NCBI RefSeq assembly: GCF_001540865.1 | Contig: NW_017893380.1 | Span: 27,356-91,355 of the forward strand | DNA from: Ananas comosus | Lineage: Eukaryota; Streptophyta; Magnoliopsida; Poales; Bromeliaceae | Direction of reading: 5' to 3' | Length of the DNA: 64,000 nt | Shown here: positions 1-12,673 of the stretch, in pieces | Layout: each line of letters opens with the position of its first letter | Position numbering within the stretch: position 1 is the first letter of the stretch | Made by a program: the position numbers and the translations under genes | Notes under the pieces: model-generated | The model's input: the letters and a program-made list of their open reading frames with translations, nothing else | What the model was told of the DNA's origin: nothing | Databases searched by the model: none

Positions 1-2341
1 TACATTTTGGTGCCGCCCGGGTGTATACTATAAGGGGGTTGGTGCGCCTCTTGCATGATCGCCCTGCGGATGTCCTTATTCTTAGGCACACACCAACGGT
101 TTCTAAACCGGAGTGCGCCGTCGGTCCCAATGCCAAAATCATCGGCACTACCGCTCTCAACTTCCCCACGCACCTTTTGTAGATATTCATCTGAAGCTTG
201 CAACTCTTTAATCTTCTCCAATAGCGTCGGTTGAACAACCAACGCAGCAAGTGTCGCCGGTACTCCCGGTGCTACCACCTCCAATCCAAGCCGTTGCATC
301 TCCTTTTGTAGTAATGGTTGGGGTGTAATTGCCGAAGCCAAATTTTCCCCCGATTTTCTACTAAGTGCATCGGCTACGACATTCGCCTTCCCGGGGTGGT
401 ATAGAATAGTAACATCATAGTCTTTCAACAATTCTAACCACCGCCGCTGTCACATATTCAACTCCTTTTGGGTGAACAGATACTTAAGGCTTTTGTGATC
501 CATATAGATCTCACAATGTTCCCCATATAGGTAATGCCTCCATAGTTTTAGCGCGAAAATAACCGCCGCTAGCTCAAGATCGTGAATCGGGTAGTTCTTC
601 TCATAAGTCTTCAGTTGGCGTGAAGCATAAGCTATAACCCGCCCGTTTTGCATCAAGACACACCCGAGTCCCACGTAGGAAGCATCACCATATACCACAA
701 AGGTCTCCCCCGGCGTCGGTAGAGCAAGCACCGGGGTCGTGGTCAACCTTTTCTTTAACTCCTCAAAGCTTCGCTCGCATTCGGGGCTCCAAACATACTT
801 CACCCCTTTGTGTGTAAGGCGCGTTAGTGGAGTAGTTATTTTAGCGAACCCCTCCACGAACCGCCGATAGTAGCCCGCAAGTCCAAGAAAACTACGGACC
901 TCCGATACGCTCGTCGGGCGAGGCCAATCTTTAATTGCCTCCACTTTCTTCGGATCTACCGAAATACCATCTCCGGAAATAACGTGGCCCAAGAAAGTGA
1001 CCTCCGATAGCCAAAAGTCACATTTCTTTAGCTTGACATACAACTTTTCTTTTCGGAGTATTTCCAACACTGTCCTCAAGTGCTCCTCGTGTTCTTCCTC
1101 GGTCCGAGAATATACCAATACATCGTCAATGAATACCACGACGCACCGGTCCAATAGCTGACGGAAGACTCTCTATTCATTAAGTCCATGAACGCCGCCG
1201 GGGCGTTAGTAAGCCCAAACGGCATCACCGTGAACTCGTAATGGCCATACCGCGTACGGTACGCCGTCTTGTGCACATCTTCGGGCCGTATCTTCAACTG
1301 ATGATACCCCGATTGAAGATCAATCTTTGAATATACCCTTGACCCCTGCAACTGGTCGAATAAGTCATCAATCCTCGGCAACGGGTACTTATTCTTCACT
1401 GTGACCTTGTTCAACTCGCGGTAATCCACGCAGAGTCGAAGTGTGCCGTCCTTCTTCTTAACGAATAGCACCGGAGCTCCCCAAGGTGACACACTAGGCC
1501 GTACAAAGCCTTTGTCGAGCAAGTCTTGCAATTGCGCCTTAAGCTCCTTTAGCTCCGCCGGTGCCATTCTATATGGGTCCTTCGAGATCGGCGCCGCCCC
1601 CGGGACCAAGTCAATAACGAACTCGATCTCCCTGTCCGGTGGCAATCCCGGTAACTCCGCCGGAAATACATCCAGAAATTCGCACACCACCCGAATGCCT
1701 CCCAAATCCGGGTGCTCTTTTTGGGTTTCCACCATTGTCGCCAAGTAGGCCACACAACCACCTTTTATCATTTTCCTCGCCCGTGCCGCCGACACGGTCG
1801 CCGCGAAAAGCGAGCTTTTAGCTGCCTGATACACTAGCTCCTCTCGATTAGGCTCGCGAAACGTGATCACCTTACTTTCGCAATCTATCACGGCATAATA
1901 CTTGGAGAGCCAGTTGGTCCCCAAGATCACGTCGAAACCCCACATTCGGTTTAGCACCAACAGATCAATCGGCATGACCCAGTCACCTATCTGCACTGGG
2001 CACGCTACACATTCCTCGTGAACGTGAAAGGTATGCTTGACCGAATTTACCGTCCAATAGTCATAATGGTGCACGATCTTGATGCCATGAGCCCTAGCGA
2101 ATGATGCATCTATGAATGAATGCGATGCACCTGTGTCGAATAAAGCTCTAGCTCTGGTGCCTCTTATTGAAATAATACCTGCCACAATGTCGTCGGGAAC
2201 AGGAATCGGCTCCTCCTGCACCTGAGTGGAAAAAACCCGCCCACTCGGTGCCTTCGATGCCTTCGGCTGACGCGATGAGGATGAGCGCCCAGCCGACATC
2301 GCCGGTGGTGATCCCGCCTGCTGTCTCGGGGTATAAGGAAC
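1..2341 (-). pseudogene. pol: Element A pol: protease, RT, RNase H, start of integrase (broken)
   Basis: Aspartic protease motif DTGAS lies near 2110-2145. The RT follows with a VDYRELN block near 1410 and the catalytic FIDD near 1119-1136. RNase H carries the DHKSL motif near 480-505. The left edge reads the start of the integrase zinc domain (HPGGTKM). Two breaks are visible. About 1165-1176 holds an extra GA relative to B and H that shifts the frame just before the RT catalytic motif. A TGA at 450-452 interrupts the RNase H-integrase linker where Arg is expected. A TAA at 2342-2344 separates this block from gag in the same frame. The protein would make cDNA and integrate the element; as it stands it cannot be translated through. 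Confidence 0.88.
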
Positions 2342-3546
2342 TTATGCCGAGGTCGGTGCAGATGAACCCCAGCTCGGGCACTCCCGAGACATGTGGCCCG
2401 GTTGGCCACACTTGAAGCACTTTCCCTCGCGCTGCGGCCACACCGGCGGTTGATGGTTACCGCCGCAAATAACGGAATGGGAGGGTCTCCAACTCCTCGA
2501 CTGCTGTCGGGGATACCGGGGGGGTTTCTTTGCACTCGGCCAGCCCCCGGTGCCACCCGCCGCCCGCTTCTTGCTCTTATCCTTTGCCTCAGCTGCGGCT
2601 TCGCGTTCCTCACGCTCGTGGGCATAGCCTTGCTCCGCCCACAGTGCTCGATCAAAGGCCTCGGCGAAGGTCGGGAGCTTGAGGATTTGCACAGCCCGAT
2701 GAATCCCTGGCCGAAGCCCACGCACAACCAATCAGCCCGGTCCCGATCATCACGGACTATATCCGGGACACAGTCGATAATGTGGGAGAACTCCCGCTCG
2801 TACTCCCCCACCGATCGGTCGCCCTGCTTCAACTTGCGGAATTTTTCTTACAACTTCCGCTTCTCCGTGTTGGGAAAGTAGTTGGCGAATAACGCCCTCT
2901 TAAACTCCTCCCAGAGCATAGGCGGGAGGTCAGAAGGTCGATCCCGCCTCACCCGCTTCTACCACACCTTGGCCGCCTTCTCGAGACAGTGTGTGGCGAG
3001 AGGTACTTTGTCTTTCTTCAAGGAATAGATGTCCTCGAAGAGCATCTCCATTGAGTCGACCCACACCTCGACTACCGCCGGATCCATCTTCTCCCCGTCG
3101 AAGATAGGTGGGTTGAACTTCTTGAACAAAACGAGAGCCTCTAACGCACGCTCCCGCTCCGCCTCTACCGCCGCACTATCGGGATTTGAGGTTCCCGATC
3201 CGGCCGGTATCGCCGTCACTGGTACGGCTGCGACCGGCGTCGCCGCCGCTGCTACTCCCTCGGCCACCGTCGGCACCACAACGGGGGGCGCAGGGGGTTC
3301 GACCCCCGCCTGAGTCGCCGTCGTCTGCTGCCGCTCCAACGCCTCTTGGAGCCTTTGAATTTGCTCCCCTTGGCGCTGGACCGACTCCGCCTGTTGCCGC
3401 ACCACGCCAATGAGCGTGGCCAACTGCTCCCGAAACTCCCCGTCGCCTCCCGCTTCGGGCTGCACGGGAGCCGCACTCGGCTCCTCGGCCATCGACCTCG
3501 TCCGCGGTCGTCCACGAGGCAACTTAGGTCGCCCACGAGGCGGCAT
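2342..3546 (-). pseudogene. gag: Element A gag (broken)
   Basis: The ATG at 3546 opens a capsid-type protein with a basic Pro/Arg-rich start, a Gln-rich coiled-coil-like segment near residues 40-75, and the retrotransposon gag domain (FDGEKMDP..VVEVW..SMEMLFED). A stop at 2959-2961 replaces the second Trp of a conserved WW pair. A second in-frame stop (TAA) follows just after the conserved TEKRKL segment, at about 2829-2831. A frameshift near 2735 then moves the frame into the conserved GLRPGI segment. The 3' part carries one CCHC zinc knuckle, CFKCGQPGHMSREC, near 2385-2428. The gag of D aligns well in the first half. Start choice: the ATG follows the PBS leader and matches the MPPRGR/MAPRRR start seen in D. 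Confidence 0.87.
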
Positions 3547-3864
3547 CGCTTCCTGAAATGAAGCAATTCACGTTAGTTGCTTAGACAGTATACTCGATTG
3601 TACCCAAACCGGCGAAAGCATACAAGTGCATTTATTCTCCTCCCTATGCATCATGTCGTCGGCCGCCGATCACAACATAAAGGTAAGAAAACAAATAACA
3701 ACTTTAAGTTAGTCTCTAACCACCTTAGAGACTTATAAGCATTAACCCAATCATAAGCTTTCGCTATACTTTGTTCAACGTCACTCACGTTTCCTAGATC
3801 CTTAAGGTCTTTCCATTCCTAAGGGTCTCTAGGTCCATCCTATGCTTTCACCTTTGGCTCTTTT
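3547..3864 (-). other. Element A untranslated leader
   Basis: AT-rich leader between the primer-binding site and the gag ATG. No coding potential is seen. It resembles the leader of element D at 23707-24049, including a CCTTAGAG..TTATAA stretch. Confidence 0.6.
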
Positions 3865-3878
3865 ACGCTCTGATACCA
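3865..3878 (-). other. Element A primer-binding site
   Basis: On the minus strand this reads TGGTATCAGAGCGT, complementary to the 3' end of initiator-Met tRNA. It begins seven bases after the LTR end (GGGGCGTGACA). It identifies 3886-6414 as the 5' LTR. Confidence 0.9.
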
Positions 3879-3885
3879 TCTTATC

Positions 3886-6414
3886 TGTCACGCCCCGAAC
3901 CCGATCCTATTTGGCCAGTTCGAGAGCGTGATACAGACGCCGAACGGACAGAGCCTCCCCTGTCCGCCCAAGGCTCAACAACAGGTACAAATAGAGTATA
4001 GAAATTTCGTAAGCGAAAGCATACACAATGGCTTGCACGAGGGCAAGCAATAGCCAAGAGTGAAAGTAAACAACTACACGTAAGGAATCGATTACATTTT
4101 TCATCATTTATTTTCTTTTACATCACAAGATCTCAAAATATCATTCTCGCATTTAAATATAAAGGTCTTTCACAACATACATGTTCTTTTCTTTAACAAC
4201 TAAATCATCAAGCACAAAAGATGACATATAACAAAAGGGGTATGCAACTAAATAGATAAATGTCCCGGGCGGTCTCTACCTAGGGCGCGATGCCCTTACC
4301 GCGATCGTCTGCCGGCTCGCTGGGTCCCGGCTCTGTGGAAATAGGGGTGTGAGAACTACAACAAAGTTCCCAGTGGCTTCGGCAACCAACCACGCCGACT
4401 ATCCCACTAGGTCTAATCAGGCATAATAGAATAAAGGAAAGTAAGTAACCAACTAGCAAATGCACTAATATGCCTGAACAATATAAAATGATATGCACAA
4501 TATAATGCTCATGATGAATGCAAGGTCATAGTGTCAATACCCAATCTCTTGGCTAACCCGTAGGTTTCGCCCTCAAGAAACTCACCAACTCAAAATCCCA
4601 ATAATCGGGGAGATACCCGCGACAACCCGATGGGACCGTCCTCTGGGGAGATACCCGCTACAACCCAGTGATGTCGATTCCGGAGCACATCGCCGGAGGG
4701 GGAGCTACCACAACCTCGAGCAAGTACTAAAGTGAGTACGATCAATCCTACATTCGAGGATTCCAAGTTCAATCCATTCCTTAACTTTAAGGAAGACTAT
4801 GCTCAAATGACTCTTAACACTAAGGTTGAATGTCATAATATCTCGGTCGTTCTTGTTCTTACATTCTTTTCTATCACCAATGTCATATACACTATCAAGT
4901 TCTTGTACTCATGCCACACTTGTTTACTAAGTGTTCTATATTCTTGTTCTCATGATCAATGCCACACTTGTTTACTAAAGTGTTTAGACTCGTCGATGTC
5001 ACTTGCTAAATCTATGTCAAAGTGTTACTTTTCGTTACTAACCCTTCTAGGTTCTTGTCACAATCATGCATACATAGGATCATCATTCTCACATTCTTAC
5101 ATACATTTAACATGCATTGAATTTATATTAGACTATATAAAAGAACTCACAATTAACCCTATTATGCAGGATGCTCAAAACGCATAAATGCTCAAAGTAT
5201 GACACTTAGACATAGGGAGATTTTCGATGTCCGTGGAATACACCCACCTTAGAGGGTTACAGGATGCTTCGGTGAATTTCTTGAATTTTGAAGCCCTAAT
5301 CCGCGTGCTGCGGCTATCTTACGGAAAACGACGTTTTTTCAATAACTTTGCATACACTCGTCGCATTGTCGAACGAGCGTTCCAACGCGTTTAAAATCCT
5401 CAATTATGTTTCTACATGATCAAAATAGATCAAAACCTAACTTGGGCAAAACCCCTCTTTGGGATGCCCTAACATGCCATTTTTGCATTTTTCTAGATTG
5501 ATCCCATTACTAAGCAAGAAAGCTTAGAATCACTTGGGAAGCTCTCTAATAAGGTTCTAAACTTCTAGAAACCATCTCTAGGGCATCTACTTTGAGCCTA
5601 GTGATCCACCATGAGAGGGGCCCAAGAATTTCATGTTTTTCATGGAGTCATGGTCCGTAGAGGATTTCCTCACTTGTAGAGAAGATCAAACCCAAAAACT
5701 ATGGTCTAACCCAAACCCTAAACTCATTTTTGTATTAAGGACTCACCTTTGCCCAAGCTCCCACAAAGCCCTACTTGTTGGAGAGCTTTAGGCCACCAAA
5801 GCACCAAAGTCCACTTCCTCCAAGCTCTTCTCCACCTTCTCAAGCTTTAGGGCTTGCTTTCTAGAGAGAGAAAGAGAGGAAAATGAGAAAGGGGGATGTG
5901 TGTGGCTGTGGGGAGAGAGAGAGAGAGGTGTTGGGGAGTAACATGTTGCTACAATTGCAACTAGGCCCCCACAAAGTCTTATTGCATCAGACTTCGAAAT
6001 GCTGTCTGGGGCTCTTGTACCGGTACAAGGGTTCTTGTACCGGTACAAGGCCAGGCAGTAAGCCAAACCCGAGAGCTGCCTCTCGGTGCGCAGGGTTTGT
6101 ACCGTACAAGAGTCTTGTACCGGTACAAGTCTGGACTGCACCAAACCGAGAGCTACTAAGCTCTGGTCGCTGCTTGTACCGGTACAAACCATCACCCTTG
6201 TACCGGTACAAGAGTCCAGAGATGCAGTTTTGACTTCGATTCAGCTCTACTTCGCGCCGTCGTTGACGCCAAAACCATTTTAACACTTCTCTAACTCATT
6301 TTTCGCCCCTTTCAACTTGTCGGGCAGCAAGAGGAACTTGTCCATCGCTTTCCTTCGACACTTTAACCATTTGGTTAAAGTTCGAATATCGTTTTCGGGT
6401 TTCGATACGTTACA
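3886..6414 (-). repeat. Element A 5' LTR (2529 bp)
   Basis: Minus-strand LTR beginning TGTAACGTATCG at 6414 and ending GGGGCGTGACA at 3886, next to the PBS. It belongs to the same family as solo LTRs F and G, sharing the start, the GGGAGATACCCGCTACAACCC segment (4607-4690) and the end. The U3 carries the palindrome array at 6014-6212, followed by a GA-rich leader near 5860-5930. Open frames inside it (for example 4732-5187) have no protein similarity I recognise and are chance. Confidence 0.92.
6014..6212. promoter_or_regulatory. ACCGGT palindrome array in LTR A U3
   Basis: Five copies of CTTGTACCGGTACAAG (one with a terminal mismatch) and one copy lacking a base lie in 200 bp. The first two start exactly 20 bp apart. 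A second inverted repeat, CCGAGAG-ctgc-CTCTCGG, lies between copies near 6069-6086. A role as a transcription-factor binding array is inference from its U3 position. Confidence 0.75.
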
Positions 6415-7897
6415 CCTGGGAGTAGGACGTTGCGGCACCACCAGCTCAGGTGCCTTGGGAGGGGACAGTTTTCCCCGTGATGATTGAGGGACCGAGAGGA
6501 TCGACTCATGGATCGCCTCAACGAATTCAGGAGGTGCAATCCGCGATTTTGACGGAGAGAAGTTCTGACCCACTGGATAGTAGAGAAGTGGCTTATGCGT
6601 ATGGAGAAGTTATTACGACACTTCGTGGAGGAGAGGGACAGAGTTTGGCTCGCCACACATCATCTTGACGGCGGAGCCTACCGTTCGTGGTGTTGGATAT
6701 TCGGGATAACCCGAACACGGATTTGTCGGCGATCTCGTGGAAGAGATTAAGGAGCTTATGATGGCTAAGTACTTTCCAGAGGTGTCAAGAGAAAGATGGA
6801 GCAGAATCTGCGGTGGCTTGCGCCAGGAGGAGCGACGATGGCGAGTACGAGAGGAGTTCTCTTGGCTTTTGCATTGTGTGCCTTTTGTCGTGCGATGATC
6901 GAGGACAAGGCCCGCATTTTCGAGCATAGATTGCGGCCCTCGATCTTTTGGTTGGTGCAGTCCTCAACCTTCAGACTATCGTGATGTGGTGAACGCGGTT
7001 CATCATAGAGAGCAACGGTGGAGTTGCAGAGCGCCGCGAGGGCATAGACTAGGGAAGGACAAGAGACCCGTGCTGAGGGTGCGAGTCAGACGCACTCACC
7101 GAGGCCCCGAGGCACCCCAGAGCCGGAGCCAATCGCGAGGACGTGGCTCATTTACTCAGCGAGGATGACCTGATCATCGCCAGGTTCCGTGCTGCGTGAT
7201 CTACGGAGGTCCTCATTTCCCACGGCAGTGTTCATACAGTCGGGCAGGTACTACTTGTGTGGCCAGGAGGGCCACTTCACAGTCGGACTGCCCGACGGGT
7301 CCAGCACCAGCGCCATCTTCGGCGTCTGCACCAGCTTTACCAGGCCCTAGCCAGGGACACTTTCTGCTCACCACCAGGCTAGGCGGCCACCAGTTCAGCG
7401 GCAGATGGAGGGTCATGACAAGCCCGAGCGGGCGTATGTTACGCGCCCAGACTGAGGAGCGGCGGTAGCCAAGAATGTGGTCGCAGGTATCATTTTACTT
7501 ATGGTATTCAAGTACGAGCATTATTTGATACCGGTGCATCGCATTCTTCATAGATCGGCCTATTTGCCGAGTTCATGGCATCCCCTTTGTTTCCTTATTG
7601 CATCCGGGACGTGTTGTTGTCCGACCACTCTTTGGATATTAGGGAGTTTTGCCCCAGTTGCCTGTTCGGGTAGGAGATTGGATCATGCCATGGATTTGCT
7701 AGTTTTGCATAAACTCGGAGAGTTTGATGTTGTTTTGGACATGGATTGGTTGATCAAGTACTTCGCCACTATCGATTGCAAGATCGAACGGTGACCGTTT
7801 AGAGACCGTGGCAGGCGGAGGTTGTGTACCATGGATGCCAGAGTTCGCTATTTGCGATGACGATTAGCTTCTCTCGAGCTAGACAGTTGATTAGCAG
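6415..7897 (+). pseudogene. gag: Element B gag-protease remnant
   Basis: This stretch aligns with gag and protease of element H (roughly 60340-61800) but is broken by many small frameshifts. Recognisable pieces are the FPVM segment near 6465, DKARIF..LRPSIF near 6905-6960, degenerate zinc knuckles near 7190-7300, and protease FDTGASHS near 7522-7545, which is followed by a frameshift or stop. The 5' end is cut by the LTR of element A. The 3' end is cut at the CACTA terminus, and the sequence resumes in register at 34779. H gives the uninterrupted order, so the assignment is firm. Confidence 0.88.
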
Positions 7898-10800
7898 AAC
7901 TACAGAAAATGATTTATAGGTGACAGTAAAAATTTGTCACTAAAAATAAAAAATTTGTCAAATAGTTTTAGTGACGATAAATCGTCTCTATAAGTTGTCA
8001 TGGTAGGTCCCGTGGCAATAGATTTTGTCACGGAAAAAAAAATATTGTCACGGAAAATAGTATTAATGACAAGTTAATTTTGTCACTAAATATTACTTAT
8101 TTTCACCAAATAATATTTACGAAATGGTTGAACATTAAAAATAGTAATCTTAGGTGAACAACATATGCCATCACTAATAGTTAGTGACATCATTATCTGT
8201 CACTAAATTTACATTTATGACGATGATTATTCACTACACACTAATATTTAGTGATAATAAAGCTTGTTACAGAATATTGCATTTATAACGATAATATTCA
8301 TCACCGACATATTGTCACTAATATTAGTGACAACAAAACCATTATTTATGATACAGTTCCAAACAATCAATTGATATTTATGATAAACAAATCGACGAGA
8401 TTTTTAAGCTCTAATAATGAAAAGGCATTAATATTCTCCATTCGTCATACAAAATAATCCCAATATCTCCAATTTTTAAGTACATAACAAGAGTTTTCAA
8501 ATTCAAACTAAATGATTCAATCTAAAATAAGTACATTTGATATACATGGTCCACATCAAATAAAGGATTGTCGAATACTAACACTACACTGCGTAAAAAT
8601 TGCACCACTCATCCTTACCTGCAATGAATAAAAAATAAATATAATTAGACAAAATTAAAATATGAAAGAAGATAAAATAAAAAATATTAATGTTAAGATA
8701 AGTATGATCCAAGTGGGGCTACATTTCTTTTTCTCAATGTATGCTCTTTCCTCATCTTCTAATGATTTTAATTTAATTTAACAAAATAAAGCTAGAAACT
8801 AACTGAAAAATAAAGCTAGAAATAGATGTCTAGAGTGGCAAATGATAGATAGATCAAGAAATGCTGCAGAGTTTGCAATCAACTCAAAGGTCAAACGATG
8901 AAGACCAGTTTTCTAGGCCGACGAAATAGCAAAGCAATCCTGTAAATATTCGATCTCCTCTTTAATCTTAATTTGTTGGAGTATGACAAACTCTCTTTAA
9001 GCCCGATGAGGACATCAGGGCATGTTCAGATAACCCAGCTATTTATTATCAATTTGATATTGGTTTCAGAAAATCAAACCATGAAAACAATTTTTGTGGA
9101 TTAGGAGAGAAATATAATGATAAGTAAATGAGCATTTTAAAGTCTTTATATACATTTACAAGTCGAGAATAACAAAAATGTACTTAACACATATCTAAAC
9201 CCAAAGTCAAACAGCATTGAAGACACTAATTAACCTACACGAGCTAGCTAGTCATAATTTTTTTTGCCAGTAGAGTCTCTCTATTACAAAGAATTAATTG
9301 ATACAGACCAACTGAGGAGATTGCCAACCATACAATTGTTCTCATTGCTATGTTTAGGACATGAGTCATTGTTTAGACCAATCAATAAAACTGATGACTC
9401 TAAATATTCCATCAACCACTCCAGGAGCATAGGCTCACCTTCATATGTGGTCCAAGCAACAATGATCAAGTAAACAATAAAATACATGTAAAAATGATAG
9501 AAAACTTATCTGAACTAGAACATTTTGAATCTACTAGCTTATCTGAACTAGAACATTTTGAATCTACTAGCTATATAGATTTCCTCTTGTGGTTGTAGGA
9601 GTTTGATTTTACTCCCTAACAGGGTATTTACAATCATGAGTCTTCAGTATAATGCAATCACCAACAAGGAGATTTATCATATTATGAGAAATAAGGTCTG
9701 AAGGTCTGTCTATTATAGATTTTAGAATCATTTTATACTCCACTAACTAGTCATCATAAGCTCCATAAGGAAATGAAGTTCTAAGACTAAATATAACCTT
9801 TTAGAGTACCAAACATAATGCCACATCAAAACTACACAGAATGATTATTGGAGGAAGCACAACTATAGTAGAAGTCCTCCAACAGCTATTCTGCTATATT
9901 AAAGCAGAAACTTCACTTTGGAGCTTCCGCTTATGAGTCTCGAAAGCTCATTTTAGCTTCCCACAACAAACACAGTCTCTTATTGCCAAACACTTGGTTG
10001 TGCTCCTCCGATCAGATAACATTCTCTATAATTCGCGCCAAATAATCACTTAAGTAATTTTAGAGCACAGGGGCAAATCGATTTTACACTTACAGGATCT
10101 CAAGTGAGCCCACAAGTCCAACCGACTTTGGAATCCCCCTATTACTTGGTTTCTATCAAGAAGCCTGTTTTCAAGGGACGATTAGACAGAATAAAAAGAG
10201 ATGTAGCAGAATAAAACAAGTGCATAATAAATATTAACTTCAGGTGTCTAGTGTCATACTAGCATTGAAAAAAATTTTTGGTATCGAACACGATAACTGG
10301 TTCTTGTTTAAATGGCTGCAGGAGCACACCATGAAACTAATTATAGCTCTCCAAGCAATGAAAATAAGCCACACTAGTTTATTATAGGGCTTTACATGTA
10401 TAACCTGCGAAAGCATTTGTTACATACATACCCTGGTACTCACATCCAATTTTGGGAAGTTTGGTTTCTTATCTTTTCGTAGATAAAAGATATAGATCAA
10501 ATTTTACACGTGCGTATATATAAATACAATTTTTTCAGGGTTACATATGTAGAAACATCTTTACAACATTCTGTGTATGGACGGGTGAATGAGAAGAAAA
10601 GATACTCACAAATGTTGTGCATTGAGGAGTTGATCCAAGCCGGAGACGCATTCATCGACACTGGAGAGTTCCATTCAACTGATTATCAGCAAGGTCTAGC
10701 CAAGAGAGGTTCGAAAGCTTTCCCAATGTAGCAGGTATCCTTCTATGAACTTGTTGAGTTCAGCGTCCTGCAGCAGAAATTTAAGAACTAATTATATGCA

Positions 10801-11959
10801 TCAATTGGTCATCAATTTGCTATTTACATGATAAAAAACTAGAGAGCTATATGATATCGTAACCTTACAAGAAGTGAGTTGCCGTAGATTGCCTAGTTCA
10901 TCTAGGATGGTACGGTGAAGCTACACTTAAACAGGATCCTATATAATAGTTCAGATAGAGTAGTAAATTAATTAAATGAGTTACTTAAGAGCAAAAAGTT
11001 ATCATAACAAAAGGCATGGATTGTATTATAATAGTAGCTGGAAAAACATACAGGTGAGTTAGCTGTGTCAAGTTCCAAGTGCTGGTGTGAGTGACATCCA
11101 AGTTTTGATTATAGACAAGTCCCTGCAGTTAAAATTGTTAGTATCCTAATTTTTTGCTAGTGAATATTTGATTGTTATCAGGATAGGAGAGCTGAATTCA
11201 TAACCGCATTGATCAACAAATGGAAAATTACTAATTTATCCCTGAAATTTGTTCTGTGCCGCAAAGTAAGTCCTTATGTTAGATCAGAGAGATGTCTCGT
11301 ATCAGCACTGTCGGTAAACTCTTATTTGGATAAAGTTGAAAATGAGAGAAAAATTGAAATCAAGGTTAAACTTCAGGTTCAATTTGCAATCTATGCAAAA
11401 TTTAGGTACTAGATTGAAACTCTTGAGAATCAAAATGAAATGGAATCATTTCACATATACAGATGAAACTCAAATAACGAATTTTAAACGGAGGTCACAA
11501 GGACTACAGAGTATCTTGTGATGAAAAACTTACAAGGTTTGCAGTTGATCAAACTTCCTTATTGTCGCTTATGTACCTTCAAGCCCATGCTAATAATTTC
11601 CTGAAAACATCGAAACTGGGTCAAGAAAATGGCAGCTGTTATTAGACATATGACAACTGAAAAGTACTAAAACTCACAGTGTGGTCACCTCGACTTGGTG
11701 CAGATCACTCCATCCCAGCGTTCGCTGCAGGGATCTTTCGACTGCTGCCAACTCGGTGGCGTGTTTTTCCATTGCTTCATCAACGACTTCAGAGCCGAAA
11801 CTGCACGTGTATTTCATTGGTTTAATCGGCTATCTTACGAGCCGAAACTGCCGTTGAAGCCTTGGTGTGAATGGAAAATAGCGAAGTATTTTGTGAGGAA
11901 TGTTTTTACTCTTCCATTAAAATAAAAAGAGTAGAATGTAACCAAGTTTTGCACAGCAA
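7898..11959. mobile_element. CACTA transposon copy 1, left portion
   Basis: It starts AACTACAGAAAATG, one base off the CACTACA terminus of copy 2 at 26544. About 450 bp of subterminal DNA follows, dense in GTCACTAA and TAGTGAC motifs in both orientations, which is typical of plant CACTA (En/Spm) ends where transposase binds. The left flank is element B gag-protease. Most of the length aligns with 26544-29217. Copy 1 has two segments that copy 2 lacks (about 9634-10530 and 11276-11808). No transposase frame is visible. The copia element at 11960 interrupts it. Confidence 0.8.
10610..11800 (-). pseudogene. Captured LRR receptor-kinase fragment (HPCA1/LRR-VIII-1-like), copy 1
   Basis: Four exon-like blocks sit on the minus strand with GT..AG borders. 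11689-11800 encodes an LRR N-terminal cap (LKSLMKQW..TPPSW..DPCSERWDGVIC). 11052-11122 and 10869-10937 are about 70 bp blocks, each one LRR. 10610-10767 encodes GRIPATLGKLSNLSWLDLADNQLNGTLPV and the start of the next segment. Order, one-repeat-per-exon structure and wording match plant LRR-VIII-1 receptor kinases such as HPCA1 (family knowledge). No kinase domain is present. Frame changes and a stop show it is not functional. Introns are retained, so capture was at the DNA level. Confidence 0.82.
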
Positions 11960-12612
11960 TGAAAGTTTGAGGAGCCACAGTCTATCTAGATTGTATCTAT
12001 CACCTAGAGCGTGGTGAATAGGTGAACGCCAAAAAACCACAAATCTCGATGCAATAAAAAATAAATGCGGAAAATAAAAGCACACCGAGATTTACGTGGG
12101 AAAACTCCAACTTGGAGAAAAACCCACGGACCGAACACGCGAAAAAATAATTCACTAGAGAAAGATTACAAGTGATTACGACTCCACGGACTCAACTCTC
12201 TTAACCTCCTATGAATCTTCGCGCTACCCCTCCGGGTTGTCCACGCCCTCATGTTCGAGTCCAACGCCTCCACTCCGAATCCACGAAGCTTCAATCACGC
12301 CAATCCACGAGCCCACTCGAATCCATGAGCCCACGATCGAATCCACGAACCGCCGTCAAATACGCCGAATCCACGACGCCACCATGACGAATATCATGAA
12401 TATGGTGATCCTTCGCTTTGGAGTATTGTAGAAAACCAGGGAATAGAACTCAAGCTAAGCGGAGATCAAATCGACATATTAATATCAAATTTCAATATCT
12501 CGATTTGATCTAAAAGAGGCTTTTGTAGAAAATAGGTTTTGATGAAATCGAGCCTCTAGGGTTTCTCAATATGTATTCTTATGATGCTTGATCAGTTAGA
12601 GAAGCCCAATAG

Positions 12613-12623
12613 CTTATTTATAG
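12613..12623 (-). promoter_or_regulatory. TATA box of copia I LTR
   Basis: The minus strand reads CTATAAATAAG. It lies about 470 bp into the LTR and about 51 bp downstream of the palindrome array, the position expected for the U3 promoter. Confidence 0.65.
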
Positions 12624-12673
12624 ACTTTAGAATCAATTGGAGTCGGATTAGAAAGATTTCACGATTTTACACT

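Larger units (their letters stand above)
1..6414 (-). mobile_element. Ty3/gypsy element A (partial, minus strand)
   Basis: Reading leftwards, the element shows a 2.5 kb 5' LTR, an initiator-Met-tRNA primer site, gag, then protease, RT and RNase H. The integrase begins at the window edge, and the remaining integrase and 3' LTR lie outside. Gene order PR-RT-RH-IN, long LTRs and close similarity to B (which has a chromodomain-like tail) suggest the Tekay/Del group of chromoviruses; the lineage is inference. The LTR outer end at 6414 falls inside gag of element B, so A inserted into B. The target-site duplication cannot be checked because the other end is off-window. Confidence 0.9.

Noticed and set aside
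4732..5187. 151-residue open frame
   Set aside because: It lies inside LTR A, has low-complexity Ser/Cys/Leu composition, and the matching positions of LTRs F and G do not keep it open.
6014..6212. Regular palindromic repeats reminiscent of a CRISPR array
   Set aside because: Units are 16 bp palindromes with short, similar spacers, inside a plant LTR U3. No cas genes, and a eukaryotic context.
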